Shown here piece after piece: positions 43,736 to 56,151 of a stretch of DNA of 64,000 nucleotides. The notes under the pieces were generated by a model, which was not told the origin of the DNA, did not search any database, and worked only from the letters and a program-made list of their open reading frames with translations. Both the position numbers and the translations under genes were made by a program. Within the stretch, counting starts at the first letter, position 1. Every line of letters starts with the position of its first letter. Location: NCBI RefSeq assembly GCF_963678635.1, contig NC_087064.1, forward strand, positions 67,139,548-67,203,547, written 5' to 3'. The stretch is from Symsagittifera roscoffensis (taxonomy: Eukaryota > Xenacoelomorpha > Acoela > Convolutidae).

Positions 43736-46700
43736 TCAATTTTCCGTCTCCTCCTCCTGTGACATTGACTCTGCACTTTCAGTTTCTGTGCCTTGCAACA
43801 CATCGTTAGCTATTCTGACGCTGTTGGAAGCAGTCCTCCAACACTTCTGCTCTTCTACCCTCTGTTCACAACAAAGTAGGGGATCCACGTTAGATTCTCT
43901 GTTCCTGCAGAAGCTGTTGTGGAGACACAACGTCACGTTTCTCTCCAAATCTTCCTTCAACATCTCTTCTTTTTCCTTTCCACTACGTTCACTTGTCCTG
44001 GAAATTCTTCTCACCGCGGTGGTCACTGCATTCCGATGAGTCACGAAAGCTCGCTTGAAAGCTCCTGCCCCAATGTTCAGCTGATACCCATTGTACACTC
44101 TGCCGTGCTTCGACATATGCTTTTTTGCATACTCGTACAACCATGCAGTCATGTTGGCTCTAAACCATGGCATCAGTCGTCTTCTTGCCCATATCTTTTT
44201 CACTTCCATAGGAATGTTCAGAATCTTGCACGTTGTCTCAAAAAGATCTAAATCTTTTAGACAATCCAATTTCTGCAATTGTTCTTTCGTCGGTGCCTCC
44301 TGTCTATTTTTCTCCTTCACATGAGCTTCCAGCCATCGTATCGCCATCATAACTCCCACTATCACTACTTTTATGGGCCGTGATGAGTCTGTTAAGCTCA
44401 TGGAGAGCAGCTCTCTGCAATTCCAGATCAACACCAGATTACTACGTTCGGGGTACCACCATGTTGGCAGCAAGCAATGGCAACGAAACTCATCATGTGT
44501 CAACATGATGCTCCTCCAATTACGCTTTCCCGAAGCTTCCAGTAATGGTTCTACTTCCACCATCACTCGGTGGACTTCATCATTCTCGTCTACTGTATTG
44601 TAATCTGTAACTGTTGATCCTCTCTGTTTCTGTCTCTCAAAGTCACTGAAGTTCCCACTCACGTATCCCATGAACTTCCTCTCCAGTATTGATTCCAACT
44701 CCTCCTTTGTTCTCTCTGGAACTGCTGAGAATATTTTACACAGTAACTCGTAAGATTTTTCCGACATTCTCGTTAGTCTCACAAACTTTGGCACTGAGAA
44801 GGCATGATCCACGATCGTTCTCGTGCTCTTTACATCCACAGCTACAAAATGTACCGGGTATCTGCTCTTGCACATTGGAGCTAATGTCGATCCCACCAAA
44901 TATCGTGCTCCTGATGTCTACGATAAGTTTCACTGTGTCGGATGTTCATTTTTGTCTCGATCGCTTCCCTCCATTTTCCTATGTCCTTTTGCTCAGTTTG
45001 CAAAACTCCTGGGATTACTTCTACACTGATGGCGGTGACCATCTCATATTTCTGTTCTAGATTCAATGTGACTCTAAAGAACCAAATATGCTGTAGAATC
45101 CTAGTGCAGTCACTAGATTCACCTCGGTTCGTCCATGGCAACCTGCGATCAATTCCGTTTCCGTCCTTGCTTTCATCATAACATTCCCAAACAATATCGG
45201 CAACTGCTTGTGTTTTCTCTCTAGGGTTTTCACGCAATCCAGACTTCCACAAACGTGACCTTCCAGTCCACAGACTTCTGCCAGACAGCTACCAGGTTTG
45301 ACCCAGTCTTCTGGTCCCCAGCCAGGCAACTCCCCTTTGTCTTCCCCGTTGCTCCTAGAGGCTGTTGTCAACACATTATATATGATGTTCAGGTCACGCA
45401 AGTTACAGTCTGCAATTAGTTCCCTCTGCACGTCTTGTGTCGCTCGTAGTATCGAGTCAGCATTGGGACTAGGACACCATGATGGTCTCATCAGTTCCCA
45501 CACTACCATCAAGCTCGTTCTCAGTAATTCATCTGAGAATCGCAATCCAAACTCCACTCGTTTGTCGGATTTTGGCACGGAGGGTGCAGTCACCTTTCCT
45601 TCCAAGACTAGTCTCAACTTGGTCTGCGGATTAGTAGCGCTTTTAATCATTGCAATTCTCGACGTCCAGAACCTTAGCAACACTGCTTGCTTGTAATCAA
45701 ATAATAGCTAATAAAACTAATGTCTTCACTCAGGAAAGGGTTGTACGCTATCCCTATGACTTCTTTCTGATCGGTCCACAGTACTCACTGGATTTCGGCA
45801 GTGCCGCCATAGATTATTTAGTGAGTCTCAGCTCCTTTTTTGAGAATCTCATGATTTCGTCTATTTTTCTCATGGGTTCTAGCTCTTCAGGTTCTTTCAT
45901 ATTCACCCTCATTGGCTTGCTCTGATGCATATCCAGCAGAGCTAGCAAGAGTAAGGCTATTGCTCGTTCATCGCCCTCCCTCAGCATCCTGACACAGGTG
46001 TTCAATGCTGGCACTGAAATTTGCTCTATCAGGAATCGAATGAAACAGAGAGCGTCTCTCCGCTTCGCGCACGCTACTGCCATTCCTTCCTGGATTATCA
46101 GATCCCTCAGGTTCGTCATCAGGAATACCTTTTCTTCTTTTGACCTTTTGCTTTCTTCTGAATCATATTCCCCGCGAGTTAGTCCCATCATGCACCAGGC
46201 GAACCTCAGTTGTAATTCGGTTCTCACGTAAGGTACTGCCATGAGAGCGTGTATTCTCGGCGTAGTCCTCATTTCCTCTTCAAAGTACCTCAACACCACT
46301 GCTCTCCATGGAAGGCTCACTAATTACTCATTCGTTTCCGCCTGCATCTCAGACGACGCTAGAGTCCCGTACGCCTTCTGTTTGAGGGTGGTGCCTTGCA
46401 ATATCGTCTCCAGATAACCTTCCATGGCACTCTTGTCTTCCAGAGCCATCACATATCCTCTAGCCGAGTTTCGCTATTCCAACATCTCGATGTATCCACC
46501 GGCGGGTTCATCTATTGACACAGTCTCTGACACTGTCAGTCGGTTATACTCCACTGGTACTAGTTGTCCTGCGACACTTCCCTTTCCGTGGTTGATGGGA
46601 GACGGTTTAAAGTCTTTCATGGTACTTTCTCCACATTGGCTGAGTATCTCCATTTCCAAGGTTGCTCCAGTCAGAGTGCGGTCACTCCTTTTGGATTTGT

Positions 46701-49700
46701 AACCTGTTGGCTTTATCCCTGCCATGAGAATGGTTGGCACCATTGCTACATCAGTTAACACTCTGTCCGTGCCAGGCAATTGATAATCACCTTGTCCCAA
46801 ATCCATGGCCTCTTCCACTCGTTTCCTTTTCGCTGAATTGACAGCTCTTATCGATATCTCCGAATCCACCTTCGTCTTTCCTGCTCTCCTCGGTATCACA
46901 TTGCTGCCTATTCTCATCTTCATCTCGTTGATCTTATCAATCACCAGTTTCGATAGCATCGTTCCTTTCCTGGTCCTTGACAGATACACCACCTCTCGTT
47001 TATCCTCCTGCGGTGTCATCTTGATGGGAGAGTTCACTTCACTTTCGTCAGTGGTTGAGTCAATCAACAACTCACTCAATCTCCCTTCACACTCATCAAG
47101 TTTGTCGAGGACTTCCCGCATTAATGGTCGGTTGAGACCCACTTTCAAAATGGACTAGGTCCCGTAGCTCTGAACTACTTTCCAGACTTCTTCCATGAAC
47201 GCCACTCTGTCCAATCTACATCCCGTCCTATTTTCATGGTCTCGGTGATGCACTTCCCACTCTTCTTCGGGCAACGTTCCCAGGAAAGGTACTCTGGTAG
47301 CGCCTTCTATTCTTCTTCTCCTCGGTGATTCCATGAGGAGTCTTTGTTCGTTATCTTTTGAGCTGCTCTCCGGCAAAATCCGTTTGATTTCCATAAAGGC
47401 CGACGGAGGTTCCAGTGTCGGAGTGCCTTCGTCTGCTGGCTCAGCCGCTTCCAACGTATCCGCATTATTCTCAAAGTCACTGAGGAAATTGAAATCCAGA
47501 ATGGATATTTCTCCTGTCGATGCCTTGTCGTCTTCCCTATCTGCTTGATCGTTACCTTGTTGCATGGGTTCCTAAGTTCGACGGCTTCCACCCTGCCCAT
47601 CATCTCCTTCTGATGTATCTTTTTTTCGAGCTTGAGGGTCCTTGCTTTTCAGTCTCGGCCCATTCCGGAAATTTTGGTATGATCAGTATGCCGGCCGATT
47701 TATCTTCCTCCTCTCCATGGACCACTTTGATTCCTCACAGCCGAAGGGTGCCAGGAAGGTTCTCGTCCGCAACGTTGCTCCCACTGTTAACCCTTGCTTC
47801 ACACTGTTCAAAATCAGGGAGGCCTCAGGTAATTCGGCTCTGCCTATTTTTCTCATGGGCGCTAGGTGTAATTCCGCCCATTCCGCGTCAAACGCTCCAG
47901 GCTTCGGAGTCGCGGCGTTGCTTATTCGCCTTCTCGTCGCTTGATTCGTGTAGGCAAATCGCGTGTACTGTAGCACGGCGGAATTCCTCCCCACAAAGTA
48001 TGGATCCATCGTTTCGGCGAATTTCCCTATCCTCCTTTCATTGGTTTCAAACGCTCTTAGTCTAGGAGTTTGTACTACGGAGACTGCCTCGAGCAACATC
48101 CTTCTTATCAGAGGAAATTCAGGGATTTCCTCTGGCAGCTTTTCGTAATTCGCCCCAATCTTTTGTCTCTTCTCTCACCTTGTGATATGTTGCAGTGAGA
48201 CGAGGAACTCTGGTCATTTCACCATTCGTCTTATCATAGGGTCTTAGATTCCAGAGCTTCGGAAACACCTCGATGTGCCCTCTCTCTCTTTCTCCCATGC
48301 GATCACGGAAGTGATAGTCAAAATTGATGACTGTAATTTCTGGCACTGATATTTTCGCAAATAACAGATCTTCGCTCATGAGCTCACGCAACACGTTCTG
48401 CTCACAACAGTTCAGCGCACTACCTTCCACTGCTGATATGAGGTTCGGGTGCAGCACCGACCTCCTGTATGCTTCCGCCTTGACACCAGGGAACGCAAAC
48501 GTGACTGCTGGTCCATAAATCACTGTCACAATCTCTGTGGCTCCTCTGATCAACGCTAAGGGATCGGTCCTCATAGCCAAGCTTAGATCAGTTAGTAGGG
48601 GCATGCCCCCAACATGTCGTCTCACGTCTTCCTCCCTCTCAATCGTCTCATCCTCTCCCGTTCCAAAGCGATTTTGCTGCAAGAGATACTGGATAAGAGT
48701 GTGTCTCGGATCTCTCATTTTATTCCACGAATATGTGGCTTTCTTCACATCAAATTTCTTCACATTCTCTATCATCTGTTCCGAGTAACGTGTCAGTTTC
48801 ATTAGTCCTCCCAAGTTTCCATGGGTAATCGCAATCAGTGTTAGAAGCCTATCTAACCGCAAGTTCTGGGTTCATTCGGTGAGCAGTATCACCGGTCCCT
48901 TCACAAAGCTCTCTGCTCTAAACGTCACGAACAAGGCTAGTAGTTCTACAATCGACACTTCCACTACTGCTTGGAGGAATTCCTTTATCAAGTAACGAGA
49001 GAGTTTCGGATAGACTTTTGCCAAGAAAAACGCGGTCCATCCGGCTCCCAGCCCTTTCAGCATGCTATCAGTCCGTTTGAAGCCTTCTTCTCCCTTCACC
49101 TTCTCAGTCCAGAAAGTTTCCAGGGTAACTTGGCACACTCTGTTTACGAATTCGGCTGTCTTTTCTCCAGCATTCTCTGCCAGGTTCACCTCTTTTAACA
49201 AGTAGGCATGGATCTTCTTGATCATTACTGGGCCTTGCTCAAAAGCATCCCCACCCAATGCCGCTACTCGAGGAGTTAGATGTAGCCACTGATTAGCCTC
49301 TGGTTTGGTTCTCAAAACCATCGCCTCCAAGTAAACTCTAGTCTCCTGGGAATTTTTCCTTATCTCTCTTTCTCCTGCTGCTTCCATTCGTCGGAACCAT
49401 AGGTCGTTCGACATCGCTACGATCACTTGATGGTCGTCGCCTATTACCGGTTTCAGTTTGAGCTGTCGACTGAAGTTGGACAGTTCCAACCCCAGCACCT
49501 CGTCCAGCACCAGCATGTGTAGCGCATAGTCCTTGAATCCTCTCAATGCGTTTGAGATGTCCGACCACACCGCACGGAGCTCAGCCCTGAGTGGTCTCAG
49601 GTTCTCCATCTATATCATGCGATTTGGGGCCGATATGATTACATCATTTTTCCCTTCCGAAAGCAAGGCCACGATCGCATACACGAATTTCAGTCCATCC

Positions 49701-52662
49701 GGGAGATGTGCATACCCCGGAGATAGCGCGAACACTACTCTCGGTGTCGTCTTGGTGAAGGACCCCTCCTTCATCGCATCCACCACTTCACCCATTGACT
49801 CGAGGATGTCTTTTATTGCTGGCCATACGGCATTTTCTGCCATTTTAGGCTCTCTGTGTCTGCTCAGGAAACTTCTACTGTGTAGATGGTCGTTGATGCC
49901 AGCAAACACGCTTGTGATTGGGTTCATATCCGTCTGTCTTTGCACTCCGATAGCCATTGACACGGATTGCAGTAGGTCCAGATCGACCGCTGCCAATATA
50001 ATGACGTCCGGCCAAAACAGGGACTTGGAAGTGTGTACGAATTCTGAATTCGCTACTATCATTATCTTGGCCTTCCTCATTTCTGCTTTGTCGTACGCAG
50101 CGAAGATGGTCTCATCTTTCTTTATCGCTTTCAATTCGCCGTATCTTTGGGCATCACCTTCCTGATTCACTTGCTTCGGGTATACTTGTTCTTTCACATG
50201 ACCTGGGGTTGTGTTCAACTGCCTGAACATCTTCACATGTTGTCCAATTGGCGCCCTTGTTACCAGAAATATTCCAGGTCTCTCTTCTCGATTCCCCTCA
50301 TCGTGATTCAGTTTTACGTCTTGTAACGGTCGGGCGTTCACTGGTCCCATTGTGTTATTAGAGGGAGTGTCCCTCTAGAACAGCAAACCTCAAGGCAGTT
50401 GTAGAGCTGAAGTTTATGCCAGCCGCTATCAACCAGTCCACTCCTGTTATCGAGTACAATCCGCTGACCGATAACCTTGCTCCGTTAAGCATCCTCATGG
50501 CATCCGCTGCGAAGCTCACCGTCTGAAGGTTCAGTTTCATCAGGTCATCTTTGTATATGTGCCATGGAGAAGGTATTGGCCTCGACCACATTAGAGAGCT
50601 CCTGTTAGGGCGTCTTTCCTCTCGACTGGTCCTTTTCGTCTCCGACCTCGTGTCCGATCTAGAGGTGCTGGCTGTCTCCTCCCTCGGGTTGACAGGCCCT
50701 AGTCTTCTCCTAGGATTAATGGTTCTCCTCATTGGCGCCTCTCCCAACCGATCTTGAACGTCTGTTCTTTGACCTGGTTCGCTAGAGCTCTGCTGTCTAT
50801 AGTTCGTCACGGTCGGGACCGCCCCCAAGCGTGCTTCCAGGCTAGGAAGCACAAAGGTGATAATCACTGGTTCGTTCAATGCTCCCTCCTCCTTTAGCAC
50901 TCCTGTGTCAAAGAGTTCTACTTCCAACTCATCCAATCGCTCTTGGAAGACTCTGTTCAACCAAGCCTGTCCTTCTATATTATCGATGTGGATGCCGTCC
51001 GTAGTCAGCCTGGCCTGATCCATAGCTCTCAACTCATGTTCGATGTCCATGAGGATCATCCTTCCGGCATTCCGACTTGCGAGATTCCTTAGGTTGTTAT
51101 TACACCTGACCACTTATGCGTTGTGCCTTCTCCCTGTTGCAGTTAAACTCCTTGCATTCATTGGCACAGTACAAACGGTCAGTACCGCGCAGTTGAACTT
51201 CTGCCAGAGAGAGCAGTAAACAAGCACACCATCATTGATTCCCATAGTGCTTCCTCCTCATCCGAGCTTCTCGAGATGTTATTTGTCCCAACTAGGATCG
51301 TTACATTAGGGATTCTCCCTGGATTCATCAACTCCACCATCCGAAATAACTGGGCTATCGTCGCATCTCCGAAAGCCATCACCGTGGTGATCCAGGAGGT
51401 CCTCAAGTTCGAGAGTACTCTGACTAAGCTATCTCCCAATATCAGATGCGATGTCTCTAGCGGTGGTTGCTGCAGGTTCACTGCCGGGTTCCAGGTCGCT
51501 CGATTGAAGCAAGCTCTCGGATCCGCCTCCGAAACTCCTGTGAAGTTATATTTCAACTGATTGTTCTTCTGTACATCTATTACACGTGACACTTTCTTCG
51601 CCGGCATCTTTCGTATCCTCCTCTCTGGGACCTTAGAGCTCCCCATTGGCGGCGTTGTGTGGCGAACTCCCTGTCTGGTCATCATGTTTTGGGAGAGTCG
51701 TACTCTGCCCGTATCGTCGATCGTTCCATAGGGTGCAGTCATCCCGGAACCTGGCGCTTTCTTGTTGGCGACTAGTCGTCCAGCTGTCTCTATCAGCTTC
51801 TTCACCGTTTGTTCCACGACTGGGTCACCCAAGGTGTCACTCGGGTCCGGGATCGTCACTCAACCTGTTGTTGTCGGGGGTCTCGTTTCCGTTGTCTGAC
51901 TCATCTCTCGAGGCGTCAAGAGCTCCATCGGGGACTGCCCACGAGGAATACTCCTTGCAGGTATCACTTTTTCTACGGATGTAGTCAATGCCACCCGTTC
52001 CGATTTCTCCTTGTAGTCCCGCCTCAAGCGCTCAATTTCTTCACCCTGCTTTTTGTTGCAGTCTTCAAACAATTTCTTCCACATGTCTCTGTCTTCCTTC
52101 GTAATGAGCATGGTCTTAGTCACTTCATCCAGCTCCTTCCTGGTCCTTTCCAGCTCATCCTTCATCCCATCTAGATCTTGCATGGTTTGGTTCGTTTGAA
52201 CCCCTTGCTCTACTTTCGCCCTCTTTGGTGGCACAGCTGCTCTCAGTGGTGAACCAGACGAGGCAGCCTCGCTGTTCATTTCTCGATGCATTCTCGTCAG
52301 TCCAGGCTTGGGCTTGGAGGGCAAAGACATCTCACCTGGTTGATAAGTCCTAGAACTTCCCAATCCAGGCTCATTCGCCAAGTCACTCCCTGAGAGAGCC
52401 CCGTTTCTCCACCTCATCACTCTCATATTCGGGCGGTCTAGCACTCCTCTTTCTCCGTATGTGCCATCAATAGGACTTCCGTGGGGCGGTCCCCACGGTT
52501 GTCATGCCCCAAGATGTTTATCAGGGCGGTCAGCAACATGACTACCTCTGGGTGCTCCAGAGCGAAGTCTCGATCCATTAGCCGACGATAGATCGCATCT
52601 ACCATCGGTCCTACATATGCCTCTGCCAGGTCCATCAATTCATCCAAGTTGAAACTATCCAT
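43736..52662 (-). pseudogene. ORF2 giant SGNH-domain polyprotein, copy B unit 2 (disrupted)
   Basis: Shares essentially all stops and frameshifts of the unit 1 copy, so the decay predates the tandem duplication. Private events: Glu to TAG at 49,610-49,612, which cuts the second SGNH-like region that is open in unit 1; a 22-bp deletion after 45,760 that removes the YVSG-equivalent segment; and substitutions such as Asp to Tyr in NFDYHF. In contrast, the last 387 codons (43,736-44,899) are continuous here but broken in unit 1. Catalytic-type GDS and DGIH blocks are unchanged. Confidence 0.8.
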
Positions 52663-53045
52663 TCTCTTTCCAGGTTTTGATTCGATTTGATTCACGGTTT
52701 GACTCAAGTGAGCAATTAAATGATCAATCAGGATCTAGAAGAGAGGTTACGAATATCACACTTGTCAGTTTCACTTTAACTTCGTTAAAATTTATTTAAA
52801 ACAGCCAGATAAAAAAATTTTGTTCCTAAAATTTATTATAATCAATCGGTCTCTAAAAATTTGGAATTCGACCTAACTTTGGATCTATTCCTAAGATCGT
52901 TATTCAGTTGTTCGTGGTCACTAACTCCTTCTTACCCAGGACTTTAATAACATAACACATAACATAACATAACACACATTACCTACTTTAGTCTGACACC
53001 CTCTTGCATGTCACCTTAACTCAGCCTATACTTAAGTGATATTTC

Positions 53046-53777
53046 TTATGTAAGATTACGTGTATGAGCGCGTACAGTTCTCGAGGATGCAGTCGTCCTC
53101 TGTTCGGGTCGTACACTGGAAGCGAAAGCTCCTTCACATCCCTTTCCACGAGGAAGTCTCTCAATCTCGTCAAGGACAAGACTAGGTTTTCTGTGTCCAC
53201 GTGCCGCGTCTCCTAGGTATTTTCCCGGTATCTGTGACGCCGCCGGAGGCAAGGCTGCTACGCCCCCTATTCCTGGTCTTTGCTTCCAAAGGAATTCTAT
53301 GTTTTTATATTCTCTCTTAAAGTCTGCTGCTAACGCTGTCCTAAAATTTATGTCTGGTGTGATTGCTATCGCACATGTTCTTTTTGTGAGTATGAAATCG
53401 CTGTCTGTTAGTATTATGCTACTTGAATATTCATTTGGTATTTTAAAAAATGACTCAACTACCCTTCCTATGTCAGGTTTCTTTAGTTCTTTGCCTGTTT
53501 CTGCTTCTAAATCCCCTGTCTCTCTTGTTATTCTTAATTTTTTTATTAATAAATTTTCAGTGTGGGTAAGTCCTACCCCCACTCTCCGGACAAAAATATC
53601 CATCGACGTCCCCGTCGATCGCATACCGGGTATCAAGTCGAGATTGGAAGCCGGAATGAGTAGTCGCCCCTCATGGGCAGCCCAGGAAGGATCTTCTCGT
53701 TCGGTTTTCATGTATTTTATGCTCTCACGATCTACATCTTGAATCGTGACACTGGTCTCCTTTGGCTCCGACGTCAT
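53046..53777 (-). CDS. ORF1 of the SGNH-polyprotein element (243 aa), unit 2
   Basis: Open frame from ATG 53,777, nearly identical to the unit 1 protein, with a Glu-to-Asp change in the GKYLGDAARGH segment. The frame stays open upstream for about 44 codons into antisense rearranged sequence, which I exclude. Confidence 0.65.
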   Translation of the reverse strand: MTSEPKETSVTIQDVDRESIKYMKTEREDPSWAAHEGRLLIPASNLDLIPGMRSTGTSMDIFVRRVGVGLTHTENLLIKKLRITRETGDLEAETGKELKKPDIGRVVESFFKIPNEYSSSIILTDSDFILTKRTCAIAITPDINFRTALAADFKREYKNIEFLWKQRPGIGGVAALPPAASQIPGKYLGDAARGHRKPSLVLDEIERLPRGKGCEGAFASSVRPEQRTTASSRTVRAHTRNLT

Positions 53778-53778
53778 T

Positions 53779-53970
53779 TCGAACATGAGTTGAGAGCTAT
53801 GGATCAGGCCAGGCTGACTACGGACGGCATCCACATCGATAATATAGAAGGACAGGCTTGGTTGAACAGAGTCTTCCAAGAGCGATTGGATGAGTTGGAA
53901 GTAGAACACTTTGACACAGGAGTGCTAAAGGAGGAGGGAGCATTGAACGAACCAGTGATTACCACCTTTG
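53779..53970 (+). repeat. Inverted 192-bp SGNH fragment, unit 2
   Basis: Same inverted fragment as at 33,721. A private change gives VEHFDTG in place of VELFDTG. Its source segment lies at about 50,852-51,043. Confidence 0.9.
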
Positions 53971-56151
53971 AGTCAGTGTGGGTTGAGTGCAAATCTACAT
54001 TTAACATTTCCACTAAGGAAAAAATGCTAGTTAATTTGTGTTATAATCCAAGCAGATCAAACTTAATTGATTTTTTGGAACAGTTAACGCTTAACATAGA
54101 TAATGGATTTTTTGTTTCTAATAAAATTACGTTTCTGGGTGATTATAACATAAATTATCTGGATAGCAAAGAAAAAGAAAATTTAGATTCTATAATTATT
54201 CCATATGGATTGAAGGTTTTTTGTCCAAACGATGAGACCAGAATTAGTTCCTCAACTAAAACTCAAATCGACTACATTATCAGTGACTATGAAACAAACG
54301 GCATTGAATTTTGTTTTGATACACCTCATAAAACCGACCATTTTGCTTCATTAATTTTGACGGATATAAAATGCGGCAAAGGTTTACCGAGGATAATTTC
54401 GACTTTCAATAAGAAAAATTATCAGAAAAATGAATTTTGCAATACACTCTCCGCTCTTCCTTGGTATCTCTTATACCAATGTACAGACGCACAAAACATG
54501 TTCTCGACGATGATTTATTTAATTTCTAGTGCTCTTCAGCAACATGCTCCAATCGAAAAAAAAATTGTTCGTAAATTTAAACCAAAAAATGTGTTGAAAA
54601 CGGAATGGTTCGATTCAGAATGTCAGCAATTGTTGATTAAGAAACAGAATTCACTCAGATCATATCGCAGTCAAAGCACAAGCGATAATTGGTCAAAGTA
54701 CCAGTTTTTACGTAATCAAATGAGCCAATTGATTAAAAGTAAACAACTCGATCATTCAAAAAAATTGTTTTTCACTTCTCAGCACTATCCAACAAAAATG
54801 GAAATATATTAACCAAGTTAGAGGTACATGTTCTGGCAACAATTGAATTACAGTTCTACGAAATTCCTTCAGTAAAATGATAACCCAAGACAAAAAAATG
54901 CCAATCATTTAAATTATATTTTTTTCAAATTTAGGCGATTTTTTTGGCGCTAAAAAGCCTCCGAATTACAACAAATCTGCCTCTGAATCTGCACCTTTCC
55001 ATTTTCAACACATTACAGTGAAGCAATGCTTTGATATAGTTCGAAAAAAAACAATGTTAGAAAACCTCTCGGACCTTGTACCGTACCTGCTTGGGCAATC
55101 ATTGACGGTCAATCAGTTATAGTTCCACATTTAACTTTTGTCATAAATACTTGCTTGGATGAGAACATTTTCCCGATCGAACTGAAAAAAGCACACGTAA
55201 CCCCTTTGTTTAAAAAAGATGACCCAGTGGATGCAAAAAATTATCGGCCAATATCAATAACTTGTGCTTTTTCTAAAATTTTTGAAAAAATTTTACATGC
55301 CCAAATAACAGAACATCTTGACAAATTTCAAATAATGACACCATTTCAATTCGGATTTCGCAAAAACATTTCAACACAAGATGCTCTTGTTTATGTGACA
55401 GAAAGTATTCGAAATCAAATAGATTTAAAAAAAATTGTACATGCAGCTTTATTAGATCTGTCCAAGGCTTTTGATTCCATTTCTCATGAAGTTTTAATTG
55501 AAAAAATGCTTTCGCTCGGTTTTTCAAATGAGCAAATGTTTTATTTGCTAGCTTCCTAAACAAACGTATTCAAAGAGTAAACGTCAATGGAATCTTTCAG
55601 ACTGGATTGAAATCAAACGAGGTGTCCCACAAGGAACGGTACTTGGTCCGTTGTTGTTCAATTTATATGTTAACGACATACAAGAGCGATTATATGAAGG
55701 TTGTACTTTAGTTCAATATGCTGACGACCGTATGGTTTTTTCCTCTTCTATAATTTCTGAGGATGTTTTGAATCGATTGCAAAAATCACTCAATAATCTA
55801 ACGGAATTTTTTGCAGAGAACCAATTGAATCTGAATGCATCTAAATCGGAATTTATAACATTTTGTCAAAAAAATGATAGCAAAAATGTAGATACTGATA
55901 CAATAGTAATTAATGGGCATTATGTAGCCAAAAAATCAGAATGCAAATATTTAGGCCTCATTCTTGATTCAAGTTTATCTTTTCATGCTCAAATCAAAAC
56001 AATTCTCCAAAAAATGGCACAAGGAATTAGAACTATAGATACAATTGGACAACAACTGCCAACATTATCACTAGTTGCCTTGCTTCATTGTCTTGTTTTA
56101 TCACATTTAGATTATTCAGCAATATTTTCAAAACAAATTAATGCTACTTTG
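53971..56151 (+). mobile_element. 5'-truncated APE-type LINE, unit 2
   Basis: Same truncated LINE as in unit 1, with scattered substitutions (NGIEF for NGTEF, VRKFKPK for VRNFKPK, ENIFPIE for ENNFPIE). The YADD box and the shared frameshift near 55,560 are unchanged. It ends at the terminus of copy C at 56,152. Confidence 0.88.

Larger units (their letters stand above)
42175..53777 (-). mobile_element. SGNH-polyprotein element, copy B (unit 2)
   Basis: Same gene order and same ancestral disruptions as copy B of unit 1, with the terminus at 42,175-42,186 and the ORF1 start at 53,777. The degenerate small domain lies near 42,900 and the poly-C run (11 C) at 42,524. Confidence 0.7.
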
